Of a DNA stretch of 64,000 bases, positions 33,929 to 40,817 are shown piece after piece. The notes under the pieces are model-generated. The model saw nothing but the letters and a program-made list of their open reading frames with translations, did no database searches and was not told where the DNA came from. The stretch is from GWB2-37-7 sp942492835 (GTDB taxonomy: Bacteria > Bacillota > Clostridia > Lutisporales > Lutisporaceae). A program made the position numbers and the translations under genes. Within the stretch, counting starts at the first letter, position 1. Each line of letters begins with the position of its first letter. Location of the stretch: contig OW818645.1 in the NCBI GenBank assembly GCA_942492835.1, forward strand, positions 1,488,001-1,552,000. Direction: 5' to 3'.

Positions 33929-34960
33929 CTATATCATCATCATGCTTGATGCCTGTCTTATAATGTCTAATGTCACAACAGCATCAGGATCATCACCGCT
34001 GTTAATTATCCTTAATATATTTTTAACAGTTCTATTAAGCAACCTGAAACAGCCAGTATAGTTATTAATAGCTCTCTTATACATTTCTTCAAAGGCTTCA
34101 TCTGTTAATTTTATATCTCCAAGATAATCACTAACCTCTTTCTTGCTAATACCTTCCAGCTTATAGAAAAAATCTACCCTATTTGCAAGTCGTGGAATGT
34201 ATCCTTTAATTTGACCTTCCAATGCAGGTTCTCCAGCTAGTACAATACCAACATTTGATTGATCAAAAATCGCCCTTAAAATCTCTGCTTTTCTCTGTGT
34301 TGTTTTATTAATTAGCTTATCTGCTTCATCCATAATTAAAATATATCCACTATTAACCTTAAAAAACTCCTTAATGTTATCACTACGATTCCAGATACTT
34401 GCACAGAGATATGGTAATCCCAAGGCTTTCTCTATTGAGTCAACCATATCTTTTATATTCATACCATCATCACACTCAACATAGGCAACCCTGTCCTTTT
34501 CCGCAAATTTTTTGAGTGTATATGTCTTTCCAAATCCTGATTGCCCGATTATAACCCCTAATCCACCTTGCTCTTGACATTTACTGCAAATACCTAATAT
34601 ATTAAGGGCATCCACACTAGGAAGAAAATTTAGTTTCTGAAGCTCTCTTTTGAAGCCTTTCTTTTCACCTATAAAGTCCTCACTTTTTAGATGATCTAGA
34701 ATTTTCTTTTCAATTGCAGTTGTATCTGAAGTGTATTTTTTATTTAGGTATTGGCTCATTAATGGTCTGCTAACACCTAGATCTTCAGCAAAGTCTTTTG
34801 TTGTTAGTTTTCTTTTTTCCATGAACTTCTTAGCTATTTCAATGGTTGAATCATCAATTCTCCCTCTTTTTAAAGCAGCCTCCTCCTCCTCTATTTGTTT
34901 CATTTGCTGTACAGCTGCTTTAACATTAGTAGCTGCTAAATTTAGAAAATCATTACTCAT
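33929..34960 (-). CDS. MuB-like AAA+ ATPase, transposition target selector
   Basis: 343 residues. Walker A GQSGFGKT (139-146) and Walker B ILIMDEAD (207-214) mark the AAA+ core. The N terminus holds an HTH (TTKDFAEDLGVSRPLMSQYL, about 53-72), as in MuB. MuB coats target DNA, stimulates MuA and prevents self-insertion (immunity). The ATG overlaps the transposase stop by four bases. Confidence 0.92.
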   Translation of the reverse strand: MSNDFLNLAATNVKAAVQQMKQIEEEEAALKRGRIDDSTIEIAKKFMEKRKLTTKDFAEDLGVSRPLMSQYLNKKYTSDTTAIEKKILDHLKSEDFIGEKKGFKRELQKLNFLPSVDALNILGICSKCQEQGGLGVIIGQSGFGKTYTLKKFAEKDRVAYVECDDGMNIKDMVDSIEKALGLPYLCASIWNRSDNIKEFFKVNSGYILIMDEADKLINKTTQRKAEILRAIFDQSNVGIVLAGEPALEGQIKGYIPRLANRVDFFYKLEGISKKEVSDYLGDIKLTDEAFEEMYKRAINNYTGCFRLLNRTVKNILRIINSGDDPDAVVTLDIIRQASSMMMI

Positions 34961-37020
34961 CTGTAACCCTCCGCTTTTAAATTAATATCTTCAAGTGCTT
35001 TTTTACCTTGCTCCATTAGATAATTGTTTTTGCCCTTTTCCTTCTTTTTATTTTTAGATTTAAGCTCCTCTGTATATAGCTTGTCATTGGGCATTGATAC
35101 TACCTTTTGTGGCTCTCCACTTAGCTCAGGTAATATAACTGTTTGTTTTTTCTTTAATCTTTCTTCATAAGGAGTTTGTAGGTATTCTAGTGTCTTCTTA
35201 ACATTCTTTTTCTGTCTGTTTTGTGACATGATGTGCTGCTTAAGGAATTCATCCTCTGCTCCTGCTAATGGATTAAGCCACTGGTTCGCCTTTGCTTCAC
35301 ATATTTTTACCCCATCACAGCTATACACCTGTACTATGTTTAAGTCTTCCATGCTGTATCTAACTATCACTTTCTTATCTATAAAAGGACCCAATAACTC
35401 ATGGTGATAGTTGTTAGTAAATAGACTAAAGCCTGTTGCTGTAACATGTCTCTCAACACTCTCAAGTAGTAACAATCGTGCATACTCAATCGGTGGTGCA
35501 GCTTTTTCATATTTATCAGCAGACATAAAAACATCATATGGTGTCGGAGATTCTTCGCCTTGCTCCTTTAAGCCCCTATGCTTCCTCAAGTGATAATCTT
35601 CATTCAGCCACTTATTAAAGAGCTTTGCAAAACCCTCCATATCAAGCAGCTTTTCCTCTGTCAGCATACCCTTTATATCCTTTTTAACTTTTCCTATAGT
35701 CAAACTACCTGTCAAAGTACCTGTATAACTGTCAAAACTACTTGTGAAATCATTACAGACTGTTCTAAAAAATCTCTCTATCTGTCCCTTAGTCCATGCC
35801 TGATAGGGTAAAGCTCTCATATCATCTTGTATTCCTATACTTTTGTAAAAGCCTCTTATCTCCCCATCAAGAGTTATTCGTTCTGTCCTTGGACGACCGG
35901 TAAGAGTTTTAGCTGTCCAGTCCTTTCCGTTGTCTATTAACAGTATTCTTGGAACTCCTTCTATTGGACTGTTTTCCTTCTTATACATCATGTGCATAAG
36001 ACATTTTTTAATTACTTGATTGTTTGGTACTTCGCAGATTGCCCAACCTACTAAACATCTTGATCTAGTATCAATCAAAGCTACAAGGTATGGCTTAATG
36101 GCTGTTACAGTACCATTCTGTCTAGTAATCTTAACCCAGCAGTCAAAGGTATGTGCATCCCCCTGTACCAGCTCCATAACCTGTAATAAAGAAGTATCCC
36201 TTCTTACTTTTATCATCTTTTTACGTTTGAATTCTCTGTCCCCAAACTCAGCTAGGAATCGCTCGTTACTATACTTCTCATTCAATTGCTTAACATATCG
36301 AGTCACGGTTATATATGAGGGTATTAACAACCAATCCTTTTTTTCCCCTATTTCTAGAATTTTTTTGTATAGCTTAGTTATTGTTCTTCTGTTAGCTGCA
36401 AACATTGGATTAAACCATATGTTTTGTATTTCGACCTTCATTTCATCTGTAAGACTTATATGATCTCCTTTAAGCTTGTTTGGTGCTCTGCATAAAGCTA
36501 ATACCTTGAAGTAATCATAGTTTTGTCCATCTTCTTCATGCTTTTGTAATGCCCAAGCTGCTCCTTCTATGTAAGCATCAACTTTTCTTCTGAAATTTCT
36601 ACCACTCATACCAAGCTTAGATGCATATTCTTCTGTATATTCCGTTTTGTCTTTGACAGTTATGTTGAAATAATCTTCAATTTTCTTTTTTAGCTCAACT
36701 GCTTCATAGTATTGAGTTTTATTAGCTTCTATGTACATATTTAGGTCTACATTCATATACCATGTAAATTTATTTTCACTAGATACTTCCCTTAAATTTT
36801 GCTTTTCAATAGTCTTATTTGCATCATAAAGTCTGATTGCTTTTGATGAGAGGCTTGATATAAGAATATATACTCTATCCTTTCCGCCTTTTTCACTTTG
36901 TTCTGTCTTTAATCCGAATTTGTTGGGATTTCTTTGAACTGCTTTTTTAAGCGAATCATAATTAATATTTTCTAATTTAGCAGCTTCATCTAAGCTAATG
37001 AACCCATCCAAAATTATCAC
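34957..37020 (-). CDS. MuA-like DDE transposase
   Basis: 687 residues. The catalytic triad is visible in an rve-type core: Asp 288 (VQGDAHTFD), Asp 363 (LLIDNGKDW) and Glu 415 (KGQIERFF). N-terminal DNA-binding domains (about 1-260, opening FISLDEAAKLENINYDSLKK) bind the end repeats. The C-terminal part would contact MuB. The annotated start is GTG at 37020; a TTG three codons later lies at a better distance behind GAGAGGTG and may be the real start. A copy of the putative operator TTTGTGTTAA is at 37035-37044, just upstream. Confidence 0.95.
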   Translation of the reverse strand: MIILDGFISLDEAAKLENINYDSLKKAVQRNPNKFGLKTEQSEKGGKDRVYILISSLSSKAIRLYDANKTIEKQNLREVSSENKFTWYMNVDLNMYIEANKTQYYEAVELKKKIEDYFNITVKDKTEYTEEYASKLGMSGRNFRRKVDAYIEGAAWALQKHEEDGQNYDYFKVLALCRAPNKLKGDHISLTDEMKVEIQNIWFNPMFAANRRTITKLYKKILEIGEKKDWLLIPSYITVTRYVKQLNEKYSNERFLAEFGDREFKRKKMIKVRRDTSLLQVMELVQGDAHTFDCWVKITRQNGTVTAIKPYLVALIDTRSRCLVGWAICEVPNNQVIKKCLMHMMYKKENSPIEGVPRILLIDNGKDWTAKTLTGRPRTERITLDGEIRGFYKSIGIQDDMRALPYQAWTKGQIERFFRTVCNDFTSSFDSYTGTLTGSLTIGKVKKDIKGMLTEEKLLDMEGFAKLFNKWLNEDYHLRKHRGLKEQGEESPTPYDVFMSADKYEKAAPPIEYARLLLLESVERHVTATGFSLFTNNYHHELLGPFIDKKVIVRYSMEDLNIVQVYSCDGVKICEAKANQWLNPLAGAEDEFLKQHIMSQNRQKKNVKKTLEYLQTPYEERLKKKQTVILPELSGEPQKVVSMPNDKLYTEELKSKNKKKEKGKNNYLMEQGKKALEDINLKAEGYR

Positions 37021-37034
37021 CTCTCATATTTCCA

Positions 37035-37044
37035 TTTGTGTTAA
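37035..37044 (+). promoter_or_regulatory. Putative repressor operator O3 upstream of the transposase
   Basis: TTTGTGTTAA, identical to the core of the two sites in the divergent control region. It overlaps the stop of the early HTH gene, 15 bases before the transposase start. Confidence 0.5.
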
Positions 37045-37301
37045 GTTGATATACAAAAATTTTTCTTTAATTCATTTCTTTTAACTTCATTTGGCATAAA
37101 TAAATAATCAAGGTCTTTTTCAAAGTGAATTGCAAGTAAAACGCATTCTGAAATCGTGAAATCACGTTTACCTAATTCTTTTTGATTATATGTCTCTTTA
37201 GCAACCATTATTAATTTTGCTAAGTCTTCTTGTGTCTCTCCTGTCTCAGCTCTAGCTATTTTTAGTCTGTTTTTTAGTTCATATTTAATTTTAGGCTTAA
37301 T
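37041..37301 (-). CDS. Early HTH protein (Ner/Cro-like) with probable ATT start
   Basis: About 86 residues. KNRLKIARAETGETQEDLAKLI with MVAKETYNQKELGKRDFTIS is an XRE-type HTH. It is the first gene of the early operon, facing the repressor, like ner in Mu, and probably tunes early transcription. The only in-frame ATG (37335-37337) overlaps the -10 box of the early promoter, so it cannot be transcribed from it. The codon 7 bases behind GGAGG is ATT (37299-37301), a rare start. Alternatively a distant promoter makes a longer product. Confidence 0.72.
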   Translation of the reverse strand: MKPKIKYELKNRLKIARAETGETQEDLAKLIMVAKETYNQKELGKRDFTISECVLLAIHFEKDLDYLFMPNEVKRNELKKNFCIST

Positions 37302-37335
37302 AGTAACACCTCCAATAACATGGATTATTATTTTC

Positions 37336-37364
37336 ATTATAAATTAACACAAATAGATAGTCAA
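37336..37364 (-). promoter_or_regulatory. Early operon promoter with internal operator
   Basis: Minus-strand -35 TTGACT (plus 37359-37364), 17-bp spacer, -10 TATAAT (plus 37336-37341). The spacer contains the operator TTTGTGTTAATT. The start point would be about 37329. Confidence 0.8.
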
Positions 37365-37389
37365 TCACTTTATTACGTTTGTGTTAATT
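37342..37389. promoter_or_regulatory. Inverted operator pair in the divergent control region
   Basis: AATTAACACAAA (37342-37353) and TTTGTGTTAATT (37378-37389) are perfect 12-bp inverted copies with 24 bases between them. One is inside the early promoter. Likely binding sites for the repressor at 37498-37893 or the Ner-like protein. Confidence 0.7.
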
Positions 37390-37435
37390 AATATATCCAT
37401 TGTGTGAACTTTATATTGATTTATGTAAATTTTGT

Positions 37436-37464
37436 TTGCATTATTGTAAATAAAAGATTAAAAT
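37436..37464 (+). promoter_or_regulatory. Repressor promoter
   Basis: TTGCAT (37436-37441), 17-bp spacer, TAAAAT (37459-37464), about 34 bases before the repressor ATG. Confidence 0.55.
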
Positions 37465-37497
37465 ATAAATTAGTTGTTAAAAGTTGGAGGGAGATAT

Positions 37498-37893
37498 ATG
37501 AGCTCTTCGTTTGGTAAAAGATTTAAATACTTAAGACTCCGTAAAGAATTGAATCAAGAAGAATTAGTAAAAGAATTTAATACAAAGTATGGGTATAATT
37601 TTTCTGTTGCAGCAATATCTATGTATGAGAATAATAAGCGAATGCCAGAAATTGAACCATTAAAATGTTTCGCTGACTATTTCGGTGTATCTATAGATTA
37701 TTTATTGGGAAGATCTAATGAATCTGATACTGTTATATTAATGAAATCAGAATTACCCAAAGAATTAGCTGATATTGGCTATGAATATATAGAAGTGTTT
37801 AAAAATGCAAAAGAACTTGGATTTTCACCAGAGGAACTAAAAAACTTAATAGAATTTATGCATCAATATAAAAATAAAGAAAAATTGACTTAA
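37498..37893 (+). CDS. Phage repressor, XRE family
   Basis: 131 residues, the only plus-strand gene of the prophage. GKRFKYLRLRKELNQEELVKEF and VAAISMYENNKRMPEIEPLK (HTH, about 5-62), then YFGVSIDYLLGRSN, are typical of Cro/CI-type phage regulators; the C terminus is short and helical with no peptidase domain, so induction is unlikely to be by RecA self-cleavage. It faces the Ner-like gene across the operators and corresponds to Mu c. ATG is 7 bases behind GGAGG. A convergent 46-codon ORF ends at its 3' end. Confidence 0.85.
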   Translation: MSSSFGKRFKYLRLRKELNQEELVKEFNTKYGYNFSVAAISMYENNKRMPEIEPLKCFADYFGVSIDYLLGRSNESDTVILMKSELPKELADIGYEYIEVFKNAKELGFSPEELKNLIEFMHQYKNKEKLT

Positions 37894-37909
37894 CTTTAGG
37901 TCAATTTTT
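37880..37909. terminator. Bidirectional terminator between repressor and 46-codon ORF
   Basis: A perfect 10-bp stem AAAAATTGAC/GTCAATTTTT that contains the ends of both convergent genes. Because it is a palindrome, both proteins end in the same residues, NKEKLT. Confidence 0.8.
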
Positions 37910-38036
37910 CTTTATTTTCTAATTCTACTATAACTCCATCTATTACAACTGTTTTTATTTTACTACTTATTGTAATCTTAGAATTACAATTTTCATTTTG
38001 ATTTATTGTTTCTAATTTATCAGATAAAAGAAACAT
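37896..38036 (-). CDS. 46-codon ORF converging on the repressor (AimX-like candidate)
   Basis: MFLLSDKLETINQNENCNSK... to ...VELENKEKLT. GGGGG lies 7 bases before the ATG, and a possible promoter (-35 TTGTAT, plus 38093-38098; -10 TACAAT, plus 38070-38075; spacer 17) lies upstream. Its transcript would run into the repressor gene in antisense. It sits where aimX lies in arbitrium phages (downstream of the peptide gene). The peptide itself is not recognised; the RNA may be the active product. Confidence 0.5.
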   Translation of the reverse strand: MFLLSDKLETINQNENCNSKITISSKIKTVVIDGVIVELENKEKLT

Positions 38037-38160
38037 CGTTATTCCCCCTTAAATACAAGCCCTTAAATCATTGTATTATCTGCATGTAAAAAATACAATA
38101 GCCATATCAAGAAGTTAATTTCCATATATTTGAATTTGTTTTCTGTTCTATTTAAGTAAT

Positions 38161-38238
38161 AATTATTTACATATTATTAACGTATCGAATTAAAGTATTT
38201 TTTGTCAAAGTATGTCGAATTGTTTACAAATAATTAAA
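38161..38238. promoter_or_regulatory. Direct repeats between the peptide gene and the 46-codon ORF
   Basis: AATTATTTACATATTATTAA (38161-38180) and AATTGTTTACAAATAATTAA (38219-38238) match at 17 of 20 bases, 58 bp apart, with smaller repeats TATCGAATT/TGTCGAATT between. They lie 60-140 bp upstream of the -35 of the 46-codon ORF, a reasonable place for an activator such as the HTH-TPR receptor. Confidence 0.45.
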
Positions 38239-38273
38239 CTATGGTATTAATTTACTTTTAAAAAATACTTTTT

Positions 38274-38297
38274 AAAAAAAGAGCTTATCTAGCTCTT
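38274..38297 (-). terminator. Terminator of the receptor-peptide unit
   Basis: AAGAGCT/AGCTCTT stem with a 5-base loop, followed on the minus strand by seven T. It lies about 8 bases past the peptide stop codon. Confidence 0.8.
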
Positions 38298-38304
38298 TTA
38301 AGTA

Positions 38305-38433
38305 CTAATATGATTTTATAATTGAGTGTCTTGTTACACCAGGGTCTTCATAGTCGATTGCAGATACACTTACTGATATTAAAGTCACTATCATAAAAGC
38401 AATTAAAAGGATTCTTGATACTTTATATTTCAT
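38305..38433 (-). CDS. Secreted pre-peptide of the receptor-peptide pair (AimP/Phr-like)
   Basis: 42 residues. A basic start (MKYKVSR), a hydrophobic core (ILLIAFMIVTLISVSVSA) with a likely signal-peptidase site after SVSA, and a short tail IDYEDPGVTRHSIIKSY. The size and build match AimP of arbitrium phages (about 43 residues) and Phr pro-peptides, in which a short C-terminal piece is the signal. The ATG is placed at 38433 by AGGAGG, 9 bases upstream, within the 16-bp gap after the receptor stop. A longer frame upstream (to 38493) would overlap the receptor and skip this site. The mature signal is not known. Confidence 0.75.
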   Translation of the reverse strand: MKYKVSRILLIAFMIVTLISVSVSAIDYEDPGVTRHSIIKSY

Positions 38434-38449
38434 TACTCCACCTCCTAAG

Positions 38450-39727
38450 CTAAATAATAAATGTAGTTGCTTGATGATATTTAATAATACCATAGCATAC
38501 TAAAAGCTCATTTGTATATATTTGATTATCTATTTTGTTCTGCTTAATTAAATATAAAACCCTTGATTCAATCTCCTTCATTAGTTCATATTCTTTAGCA
38601 TTTGCTATAATATCTATAATAGCCTTCATGCTATCACTTAAAAACCTCTTGTATACCTTGCTACCACTATCAATACATTTTTCTAAAATATCAAATAACT
38701 TACTAACAGATTGATTAATATTTTCTAATTCTGCTTTAATCTCAATAAGTGTCTGATGAAAGATAAATTGATTTGCATAATCATTTTCTGGTATCAAAAT
38801 AATAGCCTTTTCAATGAAATGCAATGCACTATCAATATCTTTGTTCAACCTATATACTTCAGCAATATTATTGTATACAATTGCTATATCCTCATTTTTT
38901 TCAAATTTTGATAACGCTTCATTATAAAATTTTATCGCTAGATCATATTGTTTTTGTTTTTTCTTAATAATTCCTATGTTCATTATAGCTTTCCCAGCAA
39001 GACGGTCTGTATCAGCATAAGTACAAGCAACTTCAAACATTTCTTTTGCATTAGCGTATCTATTAGTGTAATTTAACAAAATGCCAAATCTATAATAATA
39101 TAAATATAATAAGTAATTATCTATGGTTGCTCTATCTTCTGAGTTATCTATAATACTTTCTATATCTCTAAAAATCCCTTTAGCAGCTGAATATGACTTA
39201 TCATATATATATAATAAACCTAGTCCTAACAAACAGTCTACCTTTAACTCATTATCTTTGATATTATCTAAAACATTGTAAGCAAGTTTATAATGTTCGA
39301 TTGATGAATCAATTTTAGTTAAATTAAAATAATACTGTCCTATATTCCTATGCATCATAAAGCTTTCAATAGTCCAGTCATTATCCATAGATATTTTTAG
39401 TAATTTCTCCAGTGTAATAATATCATCAATCTCAGAATATAAACTTATATTCTTATATATAGAGATTACCATATTATTTATTTGCTGTCTTTTAGTCAAT
39501 ACAATATCATAATATCCCTCATTTAAAGCTTTGGTAAGCTTCGCTTTAAAATTGTCAGTGTGAGCTGATTTACTACTAAGATATTTTTCTATTGTACTTT
39601 CATATAATTGTATTTCATCGGCAAACTTAATAATACTACCATACTTATCATTAATTGCTCTTCTAACTTGTTTATTTGCACTCAATATCTCAATATCTTC
39701 AAAAGTTAATTTTTTGTTAATATTCAT
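38450..39727 (-). CDS. RRNPP-type HTH-TPR peptide receptor (AimR-like)
   Basis: 425 residues. N-terminal HTH (about 20-70: DKYGSIIKFADEIQLYESTI then EKYLSSKSAHTDNFKAKLTK). From about residue 85 to the end there are repeated TPR-like helical pairs, for example NIGQYYFNLTKIDSSIEHYK, IMNIGIIKKKQKQYDLAIKF and YNNIAEVYRLNKDIDSALHF. This HTH plus TPR build, followed at once by a secreted peptide gene, defines RRNPP systems (Rap, NprR, PlcR, PrgX, AimR). A Rap-type phosphatase is less likely because of the HTH. In this phage it lies at the early end, next to the repressor. It is probably a quorum sensor for the lysis-lysogeny choice. Confidence 0.8.
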   Translation of the reverse strand: MNINKKLTFEDIEILSANKQVRRAINDKYGSIIKFADEIQLYESTIEKYLSSKSAHTDNFKAKLTKALNEGYYDIVLTKRQQINNMVISIYKNISLYSEIDDIITLEKLLKISMDNDWTIESFMMHRNIGQYYFNLTKIDSSIEHYKLAYNVLDNIKDNELKVDCLLGLGLLYIYDKSYSAAKGIFRDIESIIDNSEDRATIDNYLLYLYYYRFGILLNYTNRYANAKEMFEVACTYADTDRLAGKAIMNIGIIKKKQKQYDLAIKFYNEALSKFEKNEDIAIVYNNIAEVYRLNKDIDSALHFIEKAIILIPENDYANQFIFHQTLIEIKAELENINQSVSKLFDILEKCIDSGSKVYKRFLSDSMKAIIDIIANAKEYELMKEIESRVLYLIKQNKIDNQIYTNELLVCYGIIKYHQATTFII

Positions 39728-40334
39728 CAGTAATTTTCACTCCCGAACTATTAATAGCGAATTATATAGTAATAATATGCAATTGATTATGTACAATAAT
39801 TATATTTATTAACCTATATTTACATTTTACCACAATACATATATTCATAAAATATATATTTAAATATAGTATATTTTTGTCCCATTGCTAAACAATTTAT
39901 AATTACCTTCAACCCATTGATATCACTTCAATGGGACAGCTTTTTTGAAAAATACGTTTTTGTCCCATTGCTTTTTCCAAATTATCTATGCATTTTGATA
40001 GCTTTATCAATGTCATTTTGGGGGCTGTAACGGAGCGTTAAAATCTGTAACGCATGATATATCTAGCTTTCATGCCTGTTGCTTTTTTGTTAATAACGAA
40101 CGTTATAACGCAAAGCAATTTCCATTTTTGAATTCTACACTAAAAAAACAATAAAAATAGGCATAAGCCTTTGCAACATAAGGCATATGTCCCATTTTCA
40201 AAATTGAGCATTCTCATAAATTTTTGTTTTTGACAAATCATTTTTATTTATCTCATTTTAAAATTTATTAGTCCCACAACATCCCTATTTGCAACGTTCT
40301 ATCTCGACTTATCCCGCATTATTGTCCAACTTTG
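39728..40334. other. Non-coding phage left-end region with repeats
   Basis: No convincing gene on either strand. It holds TTTTTGTCCCATTGCT twice (39874-39889 and 39957-39972), a hairpin CCCATTGA/TCAATGGG (39913-39935), CGTTATAACGC (40101-40111) shared with the central palindrome, and a weak transposase-site-like TTGACAAAT stretch (40230-40247). A -10 TATAAT for the receptor gene lies near 39760. It probably contains the left-end transposase sites, an enhancer-like region and the packaging start. Confidence 0.6.
39874..39972 (+). repeat. 16-bp direct repeats TTTTTGTCCCATTGCT with a hairpin between
   Basis: Perfect copies at 39874-39889 and 39957-39972. CCCATTGA at 39913 pairs with TCAATGGG at 39928. 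A partial fourth version, TGTCCCATT, lies near 40190. Confidence 0.7.
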
Positions 40335-40362
40335 TTTTTGACATTTTACTTGATAACCTACA
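40335..40362 (-). repeat. Prophage left terminal inverted repeat
   Basis: Ends CCTACA on the plus strand; its reverse complement (TGTAGG ... TGTCAAAAA) matches 6776-6803 at 23 of 28 positions. Contains the transposase-site-like TTGACATTTTACTTGATA at 40338-40355. Confidence 0.85.
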
Positions 40363-40367
40363 TCAAT
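40363..40367. repeat. Target site duplication TCAAT, copy 2
   Basis: Matches 6771-6775 exactly and directly follows the CCTACA terminus. Confidence 0.85.
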
Positions 40368-40373
40368 TTTTTT

Positions 40374-40537
40374 TGTAGCTTCTCGAATAGAATGTCAAAA
40401 ATTCTCACGCTATTTGTCAATTTTTCAACTACTTTTTTAAATGATTAATCCAAGTTAAAGTTTCTACTTCTTATATATTATACATATCTTTACATCATAA
40501 TAATCCTTTGTCAAAATATTAAGAGATAATATTCTAA
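40374..40537 (+). mobile_element. Degraded right end of a second, related Mu-like phage
   Basis: 40374-40507 aligns without gaps to 6776-6909 (offset 33598), about 73 percent identical by hand count (98 of 134), beginning TGTAGC and including AATTTTTCAACT, TATACATAT and AATAATCCT. After this the methyltransferase gene is missing, and 40515-40537 matches 7691-7713 at 20 of 23. So this is the same phage end without the cargo gene, from an older insertion. Confidence 0.7.
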
Positions 40538-40595
40538 GGAACACTTCATTACTTTTCCTTATACCCGTGCAATAATAAGGAGAATTCAAAGAAAA

Positions 40596-40621
40596 GCCTC
40601 TCAAACTTTAATTTGAGAGGC
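40596..40621 (-). terminator. Terminator after the 57-codon gene
   Basis: Perfect 10-bp stem GCCTCTCAAA/TTTGAGAGGC with TTTTCTTT following on the minus strand. Confidence 0.85.
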
Positions 40622-40628
40622 CCTTTCT

Positions 40629-40802
40629 TTATCCTTTAGTATTACCTAAATCCTGCAAATATTCGCCTTTTGCATGTTGCTCCTCTGAACTTACCCAATG
40701 ATGAAAGGTTGATACAAATTCTCCGTACATGCTTGTGTCATTTAAGTTATCCTCGTTTAATCTGTCATTCATTTCATTGTTCTGTTTATTTTTATATCCC
40801 AT
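40629..40802 (-). CDS. Small hypothetical protein (57 aa)
   Basis: 57 hydrophilic residues (MGYKNKQNNEMNDRLNEDNL ... FHHWVSSEEQHAKGEY). GGGGGAATGATTT precedes the ATG and a terminator follows, so it looks genuine. Function unknown. It lies outside the prophage, between a related gene-sized ORF and the phage remnant. Confidence 0.6.
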   Translation of the reverse strand: MGYKNKQNNEMNDRLNEDNLNDTSMYGEFVSTFHHWVSSEEQHAKGEYLQDLGNTKG

Positions 40803-40817
40803 AAATCATTCCCCCAA

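Larger units (their letters stand above)
6776..40362 (-). mobile_element. Complete Mu-like transposable prophage with contractile tail (33,587 bp)
   Basis: Bounded by 28-bp terminal inverted repeats matching at 23 of 28 positions, and by a 5-bp direct duplication. It carries a MuA-like transposase, MuB-like ATPase, Gam, gp16/GemA-like, Mor, gp27-like and gp28-like packaging genes, SPP1/Mu-F-type head genes and an XkdK-to-XkdX-like myovirus tail. No tyrosine or serine integrase is present, in keeping with DDE transposition. Apart from the repressor, all genes run right to left. The phage left (early) end is at 40362 and the right (modification) end at 6776. One small gene appears frameshifted; the structural and transposition genes look intact, so the prophage may be active. 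Confidence 0.93.

Noticed and set aside
38434..38493. Longer version of the pre-peptide starting upstream
   Set aside because: It overlaps the receptor gene and would put a strong AGGAGG inside the coding region; the ATG at 38433 also gives a standard signal peptide.
38450..39727. Receptor as a Rap-type phosphatase
   Set aside because: Rap proteins have an N-terminal helical bundle, whereas the first 70 residues here read as a DNA-binding HTH.
6776..40507. The 134-bp imperfect direct repeats flanking the phage as att sites of an integrase phage
   Set aside because: They are only about 73 percent identical, no integrase gene exists, and one copy begins at the true TGTAG terminus while the other lies outside the 5-bp duplication. 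An old phage end explains them better.
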